NCBI GenBank assembly: GCA_029781595.1
Contig: JAKOWJ010000059.1
Coordinates: 1-39,528 of the forward strand
Direction of reading: 5' to 3'
DNA length: 39,528 nucleotides
Source: Pseudomonadota bacterium
GTDB taxonomy: Bacteria; Pseudomonadota; Gammaproteobacteria; Burkholderiales; Usitatibacteraceae
In this document: piece by piece, positions 1-10,891 of the stretch
Layout of the letters: each line of letters opens with the position of its first letter
Position numbering within the stretch: the first letter of the stretch is position 1
The notes under the pieces: model-generated
The model's database searches: none
What the model was told of the DNA's origin: nothing
What the model saw: only the letters and a program-made list of their open reading frames with translations
Translations under genes and position numbers: made by a program

Positions 1-724
1 CGCGGGTCGCGAGCGCGACGTCGCGCCCCCTCTCGGGCGCGCTCGCGGCGATCCGGGTGACGTCGCGGCAGCCGCCGGCGGCGAAGCCCCGGAGCTCGGC
101 CGCGTCGGGCCGCGAGCTGATCTCCGAGACGAGCGCGAAGGCGAGCAGGTGCGGCAGGTGGCTCACCGTGGCGAAGATGCGGTCGTGCGCGGCGGCCGGC
201 ATCGTGGCCACGCGCGCCCCGCAGGCCTCCCAGCAGGCGCGCACGAGCGCGACCGCCTCCGGTTGCGTCGACTCGTCGGGCGTGAGCACCACCCGCGCCC
301 CGCGGAAGAGGTCCGGCACGGCCGCGTCCACGCCGCTCGACTCGCGGCCCGCGATGGGGTGCCCCGGGACGAAGCGCGGGGCGCGCTCGCGAAGCTCGTC
401 GGCGGCCGTGCGCACGACGTCGGCCTTGGTGCTGCCCGCGTCGGTGACCACCGTCTCGGGCCCCATGCCCAGGCCCACCGAGTGCAGCACGGGCCCGATC
501 GCGCGGACCGGCACGGAGACGAAGACGAGGTCGGCCGACGCGGCCTCGGAGACGGACTCGGCCGCGGTGTCGATCACCCCGAGCGCCGCGGCCCGCTCCA
601 GCGCCTGCGCGTCGCGGTCCACGCCCACCACGCGCGCGGCCGCGCCCGCACGCCGCATGGCGAGCGCGAACGAGCCGCCGATGAGGCCGACGCCGATCAC
701 CGCGATCGACTTGAGGCGGCGCAA
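1..724 (-). CDS. tyrA: Prephenate/arogenate dehydrogenase TyrA, 3' part missing
   Basis: NAD(P)-dependent oxidative decarboxylation of prephenate (or arogenate) in tyrosine synthesis. The reading frame is open to base 1, so about 240 N-terminal residues are visible and the C-terminus lies outside the window. It opens with a Rossmann segment (SIAVIGVGLIGGSFALAM), followed by a TDAGSTKADV stretch, the GHPIAGRE motif, FATVSHLPHLLAFAL and a GCRDVTRIAAS segment, all typical of TyrA. No ATG or GTG lies close upstream of the dinucleotide-binding motif. I chose the TTG at 724 because a GAGG lies about 7 bases before it and it begins 8 bases after the hisC stop; an ATG 27 codons further in would cut the GxGxxG motif. 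It is the last visible gene of the serC-serA-pheA-hisC-tyrA series; aroA commonly follows in this group but is not in view. Function is confident; prephenate versus arogenate preference cannot be read from sequence. Confidence 0.93.
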   Translation of the reverse strand, partial: MRRLKSIAVIGVGLIGGSFALAMRRAGAAARVVGVDRDAQALERAAALGVIDTAAESVSEAASADLVFVSVPVRAIGPVLHSVGLGMGPETVVTDAGSTKADVVRTAADELRERAPRFVPGHPIAGRESSGVDAAVPDLFRGARVVLTPDESTQPEAVALVRACWEACGARVATMPAAAHDRIFATVSHLPHLLAFALVSEISSRPDAAELRGFAAGGCRDVTRIAASAPERGRDVALATR

Positions 725-732
725 GGGCGGCC

Positions 733-1836
733 TCAGCCCCGGCCCAGCGCCCGCGCGAGCGCGGCGAGGAAACGCTCGTTCTGCGGCGCCGTGCCCACCG
801 TCACGCGCAGGTGCTCGGGCATCCCGTAGCCCGCGACGGGCCGCACGATCACGCCCTCGCGCAGGAGCGAATCGTAGACGCGCGCCGCGTCGCCCACCCG
901 CACGGACACGAAGTTTCCCGCCGAGGGGATGAAGTCCAGCCCCAGCCGCGCGAACCCCGCCTCGAGCTGCCCGAGCCCCGACGCGTTGACGCGGCGGCTT
1001 TCGGCGATGAAGGCCTCGTCTCCCAGCGCCGCGCACGCGGCCACCATGGCGAGGTGGTTCACGTTGAAGGGCTGGCGCACGCGGTTCATGAGCTCGGCCA
1101 CCTCGGGGTGCGCGAGTCCGAAGCCCACGCGCAGCCCCGCGAGGCCGTAGGCCTTCGACAGCGTGCGCGTGATCACGAGGTTGGGAAAGCGCCCGAGCCA
1201 GCCCGGCGTCGGCGAGCGGCGCGCATCCGGCAGGTACTCGCCGTAGGCCTCGTCGATCACCGCCAGCACGTGATCCGGCAGGCCCGCGACGAACTCGCCG
1301 ATGGCCTCCCACGGCAGGAAGGTGCCCGTGGGGTTGTTGGGGTTGGCGACGAACACCAGCCGGGTGTCCGGCCGCACCGCCGCCGCCAGGGCGGCGAGGT
1401 CGTGCCCGTAGTCCCGCGCCGGCACCTCGATCCCGCGGGCGCCGATGGCCTTCACCACGAGGGGGTAGACCATGAACGCGTGCTGCGAGTACACCGCGGA
1501 GTCCCCGGGCGTGAGGAAGGCGCGCGCCACGAGCTCGAGCACGTCGTTGGAGCCGTTGCCCAGCACGATGTTCGCCGGGTCCACGGGCAGGCGCGCGGCG
1601 ATCGCGAGCTTGAGGTCGTGGCCGCTGCCGTCGGGGTACCAGGCGAGCTCGCCCAGGGCGCCGCGCAGCGCCTCGATGGCCCGCGGGGACGAGCCCAGCG
1701 GATTCTCGTTCGAGGCGAGCTTGAGGATGTCCGCCTCGGCCAGGCCCAGCTCGCGGGCGGTCTCCGCGACGGGCTTGCCGGGAACGTAGGGCGCGATTTC
1801 CCGGACGTGGGCCGGGGCGAGGTCTCTCGGGCTCAT
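733..1836 (-). CDS. hisC: Histidinol-phosphate aminotransferase
   Basis: PLP-dependent class I/II aminotransferase of 367 residues that converts imidazole-acetol phosphate to histidinol phosphate. Homologues in aromatic operons can also transaminate phenylpyruvate or 4-hydroxyphenylpyruvate. Visible motifs are LASNENPLGSSP near the N-terminus, GNGSNDVLELVARAF, the NPNNPTGTF loop, VIDEAYGEY and the PLP-lysine segment TRTLSKAYGLAGLRVGFG. The ATG lies 5 bases after the pheA stop with no strong ribosome-binding site, so translation is probably coupled to pheA. The position between pheA and tyrA is the conserved arrangement in many beta- and gammaproteobacteria, where this copy is often called hisC2 and thought to serve phenylalanine/tyrosine synthesis; that role is inferred from context here. 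Length is normal for the family. Confidence 0.95.
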   Translation of the reverse strand: MSPRDLAPAHVREIAPYVPGKPVAETARELGLAEADILKLASNENPLGSSPRAIEALRGALGELAWYPDGSGHDLKLAIAARLPVDPANIVLGNGSNDVLELVARAFLTPGDSAVYSQHAFMVYPLVVKAIGARGIEVPARDYGHDLAALAAAVRPDTRLVFVANPNNPTGTFLPWEAIGEFVAGLPDHVLAVIDEAYGEYLPDARRSPTPGWLGRFPNLVITRTLSKAYGLAGLRVGFGLAHPEVAELMNRVRQPFNVNHLAMVAACAALGDEAFIAESRRVNASGLGQLEAGFARLGLDFIPSAGNFVSVRVGDAARVYDSLLREGVIVRPVAGYGMPEHLRVTVGTAPQNERFLAALARALGRG

Positions 1837-1841
1837 GGGAT

Positions 1842-2912
1842 CTAGAGGACGGCGGCCGGGTACGAGCCGAGCACCTTGAGGTAGCCGGCGATGCGGCCCA
1901 CCTCCTCGAGCGCGGCGGCGACGTTCGCGTCGTCCCGGTGGCCTTCGATGTCGACGAAGAAGAGGTACTCCCACAGCGCGACCTTGGAAGGCCGCGACTC
2001 GAACTTGGTCATGGACACGCCGCGCGTGGCGAAGGGCGTGAGCATCTCGTAGACGGCGCCGGCGCGGTTGCGGGCGGCCAGCACCAGCGAGGTCTTGTCC
2101 CGCCCGCTCGGCTTCGGCTCGTAGTCGCCCAGGACGAGGAAGCGCGTCGTGTTGTTGGGCTCGTCCTCGATGTTGGGCGCGAGGATCGTGAGGCCGTAGT
2201 GCTCGGCGGCCATCTCGCCGGCCACGGCGGCGCTGCCCGGCTCCTCCGCGGCGCGCCGGGCGGCCTCGGCGTTGCTCGCCACCGCCACGCGCTCGGCCTC
2301 CGGCACGTTGGCGTTCAGCCACTCGTGGCACTGCGCGAGCGACTGGCCGTGCGAGAAGACGCGGCGGATGTCCGCGAGGCTCGCGGGCGCGGTGCGGGCC
2401 ATGAGGTTGTGGTGGATGCGCAGCACCACCTCGCCGCACACCCGGCGCGGGGTCTGCGGCATGAGGTCGAGCGAGCGGCCCACGGCGCCCTCGGTGGAGT
2501 TCTCGACGGGCACGACGCCGAAGTCGGCCGCGCCGGATTCCACCGCCCGGTAGACCTCGTCGATCGTCTGCTCGGGAACGGGCTGCGCCGCGTGCCCGAA
2601 GTGCTTGATCGCCGCGCGCTCGCTGAACGTGCCCGGCGGCCCCAGGTAGGCGACGGTGACGGGCCGCTCCAGCGCGAGGCAGGCCGACATGATCTCGCGG
2701 AAGAGCAGCGCCACGGTCTCGTCGGACAGCGGGCCCTCGTTCGCCTCCTTGATGCGGCGCAGGACCTGCGCCTCGCGCTCGGGGCGGTAGGCCTGGCCGA
2801 CCTTCAGCGTGCCGATGGCGCGCGCGAGGCCGGCCCGCTCGTTGAGCTTCGCGAGGATCTCGAGGTTGATCGCGTCGATGCGCGCGCGCAGCCGCTCCAG
2901 GTCGTCGCTCAC
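1842..2912 (-). CDS. pheA: Bifunctional chorismate mutase / prephenate dehydratase (P-protein)
   Basis: Converts chorismate to prephenate and then phenylpyruvate for phenylalanine synthesis; 356 residues. An AroQ-type chorismate mutase domain occupies roughly residues 1-85 (LRARIDAINLEILAKLNERA, with YRPEREAQVLRRI). The prephenate dehydratase domain follows (about 90-270; AYLGPPGTFSERAA, VPVENSTEGAVG, and NNTTRFLVLG carrying the catalytic Thr-Arg-Phe). A C-terminal ACT domain (about 280-350) contains the FESRPSK motif that binds phenylalanine for feedback inhibition. The start is GTG at 2912, preceded by GGAGGAG at good spacing and overlapping the stop codon of the upstream dehydrogenase, so the two are translationally coupled. 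Nothing is missing compared with characterised P-proteins. Confidence 0.96.
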   Translation of the reverse strand: MSDDLERLRARIDAINLEILAKLNERAGLARAIGTLKVGQAYRPEREAQVLRRIKEANEGPLSDETVALLFREIMSACLALERPVTVAYLGPPGTFSERAAIKHFGHAAQPVPEQTIDEVYRAVESGAADFGVVPVENSTEGAVGRSLDLMPQTPRRVCGEVVLRIHHNLMARTAPASLADIRRVFSHGQSLAQCHEWLNANVPEAERVAVASNAEAARRAAEEPGSAAVAGEMAAEHYGLTILAPNIEDEPNNTTRFLVLGDYEPKPSGRDKTSLVLAARNRAGAVYEMLTPFATRGVSMTKFESRPSKVALWEYLFFVDIEGHRDDANVAAALEEVGRIAGYLKVLGSYPAAVL

Positions 2913-4129
2913 CGCGGCTCCTCCGGAAGGGGTGGCACGGGGCGCACGGAAAGCACGCCCGGGATGCCGGCGAGGGACGAGAGCACCGCCTCGCCGGCCG
3001 CGCTGTCGAGGTCGACCAGCGTGTAGGCCACCTCGCCCATCGACTTGTTCACCATGTTGTGGATGTTGAGGCCGCTTCGCGCCATCGTAGTCGAAATCAT
3101 CCCGAGCATGTTGGGCACGTTGGCGTTGGCGATGGCCACGCGGTGCGGCGACTCGCGCGGCATCTCCACCGCGGGGAAGTTCACCGCGTTGCGGACGGTG
3201 CCCTCCTCGAGGAAGTCGCGGAGCTGGTCCACCACCATCGCCGCGCTCGCCTCCTCGGCCTCCTCCGTGGAGGCGCCCAGGTGCGGCAGCGCCACGATGC
3301 CGGGCCGGCCGGCGAAGCGCGGGCTGGGGAAGTCGCACACGTAGGCCTTGAGCCGCCCGGCCGCCACCGCCTCGGCGACCGCCTCCTCGTCGACGATGGG
3401 CGCGCGCGCGAAGTTGAGCAGCGTGGCGCCCGGCCGCATGAGCGCGAGGCGCCGGCCGTCGACCAGGTGTCGCGTGGCATCCAGCAGCGGCACGTGCAGC
3501 GTCACGAACTCGGCGGACGAGAGGCACTCGTCCACGGAGGCCGCCAGGCGCACCGGCGCCGGCAGCCGCGCGAGGGACTCGGCCGTCGCCGCCGGATCGA
3601 ACCCGACCACGCGCAGCCCGAGGCGAAGCGCGCACTCGGCGACGAGCCCGCCGATGGCGCCCAGGCCCACCACGCCCAGCGTCTTGCCGCGCACCTCGAC
3701 GCCGGCGAAGGCCTTCTTGCCTTCCTCCACGCGGCGCTCGAAGTCGGCCCCGGGCGCCAGCGCGCGCACGGCGTCGATCGCCGGCACGAGGTTCCTCGCG
3801 GCGAGGAAGATGGCGGCCACCACCAGCTCCTTGACCGCGTTGGCGTTGGCCCCCGGGGCGTTGAAGACCGGCACGCCGCGGCCCGTGAGCTCGGCCACCG
3901 GGATGTTGTTCACGCCGGCGCCGGAGCGCGCCACGGCCTTCACGCCGGGCGGGATCTCCCCGGGCGACAGCACGTGCGAGCGCAGCAGGATCGCGTCGGG
4001 CGCGGCGAGGCCCGGCCCCACGCGGTAGGCGTGGGCGGGAAAGCGCGCCAGGCCGCCGGGCGCGATCGCGTTGTAGGTGGCGACGCGGAACGGCGGGGGC
4101 GCCGCGGCGCCATCGCGTGGGGCGGCCAT
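2909..4129 (-). CDS. serA: D-3-phosphoglycerate dehydrogenase (short ACT type)
   Basis: Oxidises 3-phosphoglycerate to 3-phosphohydroxypyruvate, the substrate of the SerC encoded just upstream; 406 residues. The catalytic fold is split around an NAD-binding Rossmann domain (LGVVGLGAIGGLVAE near residue 160). ARSGAGVNNIP, a NFARAPIVDEE segment with the expected Arg and a PHLGASTEEAEE segment with the catalytic His are visible. A C-terminal ACT domain covers about 325-400 (NVPNMLGMISTTMARSGLNI). In the long E. coli-type enzyme a catalytic Glu sits in a DVFPTEP-like loop; here that loop reads YVCDFPSPRF with no Glu. From memory this substitution is common in the short ~390-residue forms of Firmicutes and Bacteroidetes, so it may be a subfamily trait. 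The ATG lies 5 bases after the serC stop. The stop overlaps the pheA start. Another 2-hydroxyacid dehydrogenase activity cannot be excluded, but adjacency to serC makes serine synthesis the best reading. Confidence 0.88.
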   Translation of the reverse strand: MAAPRDGAAAPPPFRVATYNAIAPGGLARFPAHAYRVGPGLAAPDAILLRSHVLSPGEIPPGVKAVARSGAGVNNIPVAELTGRGVPVFNAPGANANAVKELVVAAIFLAARNLVPAIDAVRALAPGADFERRVEEGKKAFAGVEVRGKTLGVVGLGAIGGLVAECALRLGLRVVGFDPAATAESLARLPAPVRLAASVDECLSSAEFVTLHVPLLDATRHLVDGRRLALMRPGATLLNFARAPIVDEEAVAEAVAAGRLKAYVCDFPSPRFAGRPGIVALPHLGASTEEAEEASAAMVVDQLRDFLEEGTVRNAVNFPAVEMPRESPHRVAIANANVPNMLGMISTTMARSGLNIHNMVNKSMGEVAYTLVDLDSAAGEAVLSSLAGIPGVLSVRPVPPLPEEPR

Positions 4130-4134
4130 CGGCC

Positions 4135-5214
4135 CTAGCCGTGACGGCGCGCGAAATCGCGCAGGAAGGCGACGAGCGCCGCCACCCCTTCCATCGGCAT
4201 GGCGTTGTAGATCGAGGCGCGCATGCCGCCCACGGACCGGTGGCCCTTGAGCTGCGAGAGCCCCGCAGCCTCGGCTTCGGCGAGGAATGCCGGGTCGAGC
4301 GCCGGGTCCTTCAGCCGGCAGGGCACGTTCATGCGGGATCGGTCCTCGCGCGCGACGGGAGTGGCATAGAACCCGCCCTCGTCGAGACAGCCGTAAAGAA
4401 GCTCCGCCTTGGCGACGTTGTCGCGCTCCATCGCCGCGAGGCCGCCCCGGGCCAGGAGCCACTTGAAGGTGAGGCCCGCGAGGTAGAGCGAGAACGTGGG
4501 CGGCGTGTTGAGCATCGAGTCGGCGTCGGCCTGGCGCTTGAAGTCCAGCACGGCCGGCGTGTCCGGCGCCGCCTGGCCGATGAGGTCCTCGCGCACGATC
4601 ACGATCACGAGCCCGGCCGGGCCGATGTTCTTCTGCGCCCCGGCGAAGATGAGCCCGTAGCGCGAGACGTCGACCGGGCGCGACAGGATGTGGGACGACA
4701 TGTCCGAGACGAGCGGCACCTCGCCCGTGTCCGGCGTCCAGTGGTACTCCACCCCGCCGATCGTCTCGTTCGTGCACACGTGCACGTAGGCGGCGTCCGG
4801 CGAGAGCTTCCAGCGCGCCTGCGGCGGCACGTAGGTGAAGTCGCGGTCGCCGGCCGTGGCCGCCACGCGCGCCTCGCAGTACTTGCCCGCCTCGGCGTGC
4901 GCCTTGCGCGACCACTCGCCGGTGAGGACGAAGTCCACGGCCTTGCGCCCGCGCAGCAGGTTCATCGGCACGCCCGCGAACAGGGCGGTGGCGCCGCCCT
5001 GCAGGAAGAGCACCTTGTAGCCGGCCGGCACGCCCAGGAGCTCGCGCAGGTCGGCTTCCGCCTCGGCGGCGATCGCGACGAACTCCTTGCCGCGGTGGCT
5101 CATCTCCATGACGGACATGCCCTTGCCGTGCCAGTCGAGCAGCTCCTCGCGGGCCTGCGCCAGCACCTCGGGGACCAGCATCGCCGGCCCGGAGCCGAAG
5201 TTCCACACGTGCAT
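4135..5214 (-). CDS. serC: Phosphoserine aminotransferase
   Basis: PLP enzyme of 359 residues that makes O-phosphoserine from 3-phosphohydroxypyruvate, and can act on the 4-phosphohydroxythreonine branch of pyridoxal phosphate synthesis. Family landmarks are [11 protein letters not shown] at the N-terminus, [45 protein letters not shown] and the PLP-lysine region [18 protein letters not shown], ending with [18 protein letters not shown]. The ATG is preceded by GGGGAGG six bases upstream. It lies 32 bases downstream of gyrA, so read-through from gyrA is possible, and 5 bases upstream of the next gene. Length matches the usual 360 residues. Confidence 0.97.
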   Translation of the reverse strand: MHVWNFGSGPAMLVPEVLAQAREELLDWHGKGMSVMEMSHRGKEFVAIAAEAEADLRELLGVPAGYKVLFLQGGATALFAGVPMNLLRGRKAVDFVLTGEWSRKAHAEAGKYCEARVAATAGDRDFTYVPPQARWKLSPDAAYVHVCTNETIGGVEYHWTPDTGEVPLVSDMSSHILSRPVDVSRYGLIFAGAQKNIGPAGLVIVIVREDLIGQAAPDTPAVLDFKRQADADSMLNTPPTFSLYLAGLTFKWLLARGGLAAMERDNVAKAELLYGCLDEGGFYATPVAREDRSRMNVPCRLKDPALDPAFLAEAEAAGLSQLKGHRSVGGMRASIYNAMPMEGVAALVAFLRDFARRHG

Positions 5215-5246
5215 CGAATCGCCTCCCCTGCTCGCCTCGCGCCCCG

Positions 5247-7850
<2,604 letters not shown>

Positions 7851-7943
7851 GTCTTCGGTCGGGGGGCGCCCGCCGCCCGCCCCGGGGCGGATGGCAGCTA
7901 AGCGCTTGTTTTAATTGGGCAATTGCCGCAAGGCAAAAGTGAA

Positions 7944-7949
7944 ATCCTA
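7944..7949 (-). promoter_or_regulatory. Candidate gyrA promoter (-10 element)
   Basis: On the minus strand a TGCTAGGAT stretch looks like an extended -10 (TG-n-TAGGAT), placing transcription start near 7937 and giving a leader of about 87 bases. The -35 side is weak. An alternative pair closer to the gene is TTGCCT, 17 bases, TAAAAC. The leader holds the perfect palindrome GGCAATTGCC (7918-7927) overlapping a TTGCC/GGCAA hairpin (7924-7937), which could form alternative structures. Confidence 0.35.
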
Positions 7950-8049
7950 GCACATCCGGGACCACCGCCGCCACTCGCGCGAGCGCCCCGAGCCAGTGTG
8001 TCAATCGCGCGACAACACCCCGAAGATGTTGCGGAAACACCACTGTCGG

Positions 8050-8079
8050 TTGTGGACCCGAGGAGGGTTTGTGTATGAT
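8050..8079 (+). promoter_or_regulatory. Candidate ompA promoter
   Basis: TATGAT at 8074-8079 with TTGTGG at 8050-8055 (18-base spacer) is the best sigma-70-like pair in the 304-base gyrA/ompA spacer. The start point would be near 8086, giving a leader of about 70 bases that is AT-rich compared with its surroundings and contains GGGAG at 8143-8147, seven bases before the ATG. The rest of the spacer contains no plausible gene. Confidence 0.5.
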
Positions 8080-8154
8080 TGAGAGAGTCGTTTCAGGCGC
8101 GAGCCTAGAAAAAACCCGGCCTCAAAAAATTTCAAATCTCTTGGGAGTTCCAAA

Positions 8155-8793
8155 ATGAAGATTTCGTCGATTGGGAAGCTGATGCTCGGGTCCGTCGCCG
8201 CAGCGGCCCTGGCTTCCGGCTCCGCGCTGGCCACCGTCAACGTCGCCACCGATGCGAGCGGCACCCCGGTTCGCGACGCTTCGGGCAATTGCGTGCTGTC
8301 CTCCGGCATCGCCCACCCCGACTGCCAGCCCAAGAAGGACGCCCCGGCGCCCAAGCCCGCCGAGCCGGCCAAGCCTTCGGCCCCGGCCTCTCCGTCCGCG
8401 CCCAGCACCCCGGCGGCCAAGCCGGCCCCGGCCTCGGTCAAGCAGACCGTGGTGATCCAGGCCGACGCGCTGTTCGACTTCGACAAGTCGGTCGTCCGTC
8501 CGGATGGCAAGAAGAACATCGACGCCGCCCTCGCCAAGCTCGCCGGCGTGGACGTCGAGATGGTCATCGCGACCGGCCACACCGACTCCGTCGGCACCGA
8601 GGCCTACAACCAGAAGCTCTCCGAGCGCCGCGCCGCGGCCGTCAAGGCCTACCTGGAGTCGAAGGGCATCCCGGCCTCGAAGATCACCACCCTCGGCAAG
8701 GGCGAGACCCAGCCCGTGGCGACCAACAAGACGAAGGAAGGCCGCCAGAAGAACCGCCGCGTGGACATCGAGTTCAAGGGCGTGAAGAAGTAA
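8155..8793 (+). CDS. OmpA-like peptidoglycan-binding outer-membrane/periplasmic protein
   Basis: Exported protein of 212 residues. A Sec signal peptide (about 1-26, ending ...SALA) is followed by a short segment with two cysteines (GNCVLSSGIAHPDC) that may form a disulfide. A Pro/Ala/Lys linker rich in PAxP repeats covers roughly 60-100. The C-terminal OmpA domain (about 100-208) has FDFDKSVVRPDGKKNID, the peptidoglycan-contact motif GHTDSVGTEAYNQKLSERRA and RQKNRRVDIEF. There is no eight-strand beta-barrel, so it is an OmpA C-domain protein that tethers the envelope to peptidoglycan rather than a full OmpA porin. It sits divergent from gyrA, as in many betaproteobacteria. A strong terminator follows the stop codon, so it is probably monocistronic and highly expressed. 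Confidence 0.93.
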   Translation: MKISSIGKLMLGSVAAAALASGSALATVNVATDASGTPVRDASGNCVLSSGIAHPDCQPKKDAPAPKPAEPAKPSAPASPSAPSTPAAKPAPASVKQTVVIQADALFDFDKSVVRPDGKKNIDAALAKLAGVDVEMVIATGHTDSVGTEAYNQKLSERRAAAVKAYLESKGIPASKITTLGKGETQPVATNKTKEGRQKNRRVDIEFKGVKK

Positions 8794-8811
8794 TCCGCCC
8801 CGACCCGGCAG

Positions 8812-8837
8812 AAAACCCCGCCCCGGCGGGGTTTTTT
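8812..8837 (+). terminator. Rho-independent terminator after ompA
   Basis: A GC-rich inverted repeat (AACCCCGC / GCGGGGTT with a short CC-rich loop) runs straight into six T residues ending at 8837. It starts 18 bases after the ompA stop and ends 9 bases before the next start codon. Confidence 0.9.
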
Positions 8838-8846
8838 GTTCCCGCG

Positions 8847-10166
8847 ATGCGACAAGCCGACACGCTCCTGCACGCCGCCTGGGTGGCCCCGGTGGAGCCC
8901 CCGGGGACGCTGCTCTCGTCGCATTCGGTGGCGATCCGGGAGGGCCGCATCGAGGCCGTGCTGCCGACGGGCCGGGCCCGAGCCGCCTTCGAGGCACGGG
9001 AGGAGGTGGACCTCGGTTCGCACCTGCTCATCCCGGGCCTGGTGAACCTGCACTGCCACGCGGCGATGTCGCTGCTGCGTGGCGTCGCAGACGACCTGCC
9101 CCTGATGACCTGGCTGCAGGAGCACGTCTGGCCGGCGGAGGCGCGCCACGTGAGCGACGAGTTCGTCCACGACGGAAGCCTGCTCGCGGTGGCCGAGATG
9201 CTGCGGGCCGGCGTCACCTGCTTCAACGACATGTACTTCTTCCCCGAGGCGACGGCCCGCGCGTCGCTGCGCGCCGGCATCCGCGCGAGCCTGGGGATGA
9301 TCGCGATCGAGTTCCCCAGCGCCTACGCCACGGACGCGGCCGGCTACCTGCACAAGGGCCTCGCCACGCGCGACGCGTATCGCGGCGAGGAGCTCCTGGG
9401 CTTCTGCCTCGCGCCCCACGCGCCCTACACCGTGGGCGACGACACGCTGCGCCGCATCGCCACGCTCGCCGAGGAGATCGACGTGCCGGTCCACACGCAC
9501 GTCCACGAGACGCGCGACGAGATCGCCCAGGGAATCGCCCGCAACGGCGTGCGCCCCCTGGAACGCCTGCACCGGCTGGGCATCGTCGGGCCGCGCCTGG
9601 TCGCGGTGCACGCCGTCCACCTGGAGGAGGCCGAGATCGAACTGCTCGCGCGGGAAGGCGCGGCCGTGGCGCACTGTCCGGCCTCCAACGCCAAGCTCGC
9701 GGCCGGCATCGCGCCGGTCACCGCGCTTCGCCGCGCGGGCGTCACCGTCGGCATCGGCACGGACGGCGCCGCCAGCAACAACCGCCTCGACGTCCTCGCC
9801 GAGATGCGCACGGCCGCGCTGCTGGCGAAGGCCACCACGGGCGACGCGAGCGCGCTGGGCGCGCACGAGGCCCTGCGGGCCGCGACGCTCGACGGCGCCC
9901 GCGCGCTTGGCCTCGATGCCCGCATCGGATCCATCGTGCCGGGCAAGTCGGCGGATCTCGCGGCCGTCGACCTCTCCACCCTGGAGACGCTGCCCTGCTT
10001 CGACCCGGTGTCGGACCTGCTGTACGCCGCGGGACGCGAGCACGTGACGCACGCGTGGGTGGCCGGCGAGCCGGTGCTCGCGGAGCGCCGCCTCACCCGC
10101 CTGGACCTGGACGAGATCCGCGCCAAGGCCGCCTGGTGGCGCGGGAAGATGAGGAGCACCCCATGA
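8847..10166 (+). CDS. mtaD: SAH/MTA deaminase, TRZ/ATZ-family amidohydrolase
   Basis: Metal-dependent amidohydrolase of 439 residues, most like 5'-methylthioadenosine/S-adenosylhomocysteine deaminases. Metal-ligand motifs are visible in order: NLHCHAAMSLLRG (HxH), HTHVHETRDE, AVHAVHL and the Asp of GIGTDGAASNN. The ending GKSADLAAVDL is typical of the superfamily. The ATG at 8847 gives the expected start (RQADTLLHAAWVAPVEP), but no ribosome-binding site is visible because the ompA terminator occupies the preceding bases. The stop overlaps the ubiG start (ATGA). Since UbiG produces S-adenosylhomocysteine, a deaminase that removes it is a sensible partner; that link is inferred. Related family members act on other purines, triazines or guanine, so the exact substrate is uncertain. 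Confidence 0.85.
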   Translation: MRQADTLLHAAWVAPVEPPGTLLSSHSVAIREGRIEAVLPTGRARAAFEAREEVDLGSHLLIPGLVNLHCHAAMSLLRGVADDLPLMTWLQEHVWPAEARHVSDEFVHDGSLLAVAEMLRAGVTCFNDMYFFPEATARASLRAGIRASLGMIAIEFPSAYATDAAGYLHKGLATRDAYRGEELLGFCLAPHAPYTVGDDTLRRIATLAEEIDVPVHTHVHETRDEIAQGIARNGVRPLERLHRLGIVGPRLVAVHAVHLEEAEIELLAREGAAVAHCPASNAKLAAGIAPVTALRRAGVTVGIGTDGAASNNRLDVLAEMRTAALLAKATTGDASALGAHEALRAATLDGARALGLDARIGSIVPGKSADLAAVDLSTLETLPCFDPVSDLLYAAGREHVTHAWVAGEPVLAERRLTRLDLDEIRAKAAWWRGKMRSTP

Positions 10167-10891
10167 GCCTCGAGACGGGCGAACGCCCGGCACCCAACGT
10201 CGACGAGGGCGAGCTGGCCAAGTTCTCCGCCAGCGCGCACGCCTGGTGGGACCCGGAGAGCGCGCTCTTCGGCCCGCTGCACCGCCTGAACCCCCTGCGG
10301 CTCGCGCACGTCGAGAAGGTGGCGGGCGGCCTCGCCGGCAAGCGCGTGATGGACGTCGGCTGCGGGGGCGGGATCCTCGCGGAGGCGATGGCCCGCGCCG
10401 GTGCCCGCGTGACCGGGACGGACCTGGCGGAGAAGTCGCTCAAGGTCGCGCGCCTGCACGGGCTGGAGAGCGGCGTCGAGGTGGAGTACCGCCTGCAGGG
10501 CGTGGAGGAGGCGGCGGCCGCGGAGCCCGGCGCCTACGACGCCGTCACGTGCATGGAGATGCTCGAGCACGTGCCCGACCCGGGCGCGATCGTGCTCGCC
10601 TGCGCGCGGCTGCTGCGTCCCGGGGGCGTCGCGGTGTTCTCGACCATCAACCGCAACCCGCGCGCCTTCCTGCTCGCCATCGTGGGCGCGGAGTACGTGC
10701 TGCGCCTGCTGCCGCGCGGCACGCACGAGTACTCACGGTTCGTCACGCCCTCCGAACTCGCCGCGCACTGCCGCGCCGGCGGGCTCGCCGTGACCGACGT
10801 CACGGGCCTGGCATACAACCCCGTCACGCGGCGGTTCTCGCTGGGGCGCGACGCCGCGGTGAACTACTTCCTCGCGGCCCGCCGCGAATGA
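10163..10891 (+). CDS. ubiG: Ubiquinone biosynthesis O-methyltransferase
   Basis: SAM-dependent class I methyltransferase of 242 residues that performs both O-methylation steps of ubiquinone synthesis. The N-terminus shows the UbiG signature (FSASAHAWWDPESALFGPLH, LNPLRLAHVE). SAM motif I is VMDVGCGGGILAEAMAR, followed by GTDLAEKSLKVA, CMEMLEHVPDP and LLRPGGVAVFSTINRNP. The HEYSRFVTPSELAAHCR and YNPVTRRFSLG segments near the C-terminus are family-specific. GAGGAG precedes the ATG. The start overlaps the upstream stop and its own stop overlaps the gph start, giving a three-gene coupled unit. Confidence 0.96.
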   Translation: MSLETGERPAPNVDEGELAKFSASAHAWWDPESALFGPLHRLNPLRLAHVEKVAGGLAGKRVMDVGCGGGILAEAMARAGARVTGTDLAEKSLKVARLHGLESGVEVEYRLQGVEEAAAAEPGAYDAVTCMEMLEHVPDPGAIVLACARLLRPGGVAVFSTINRNPRAFLLAIVGAEYVLRLLPRGTHEYSRFVTPSELAAHCRAGGLAVTDVTGLAYNPVTRRFSLGRDAAVNYFLAARRE

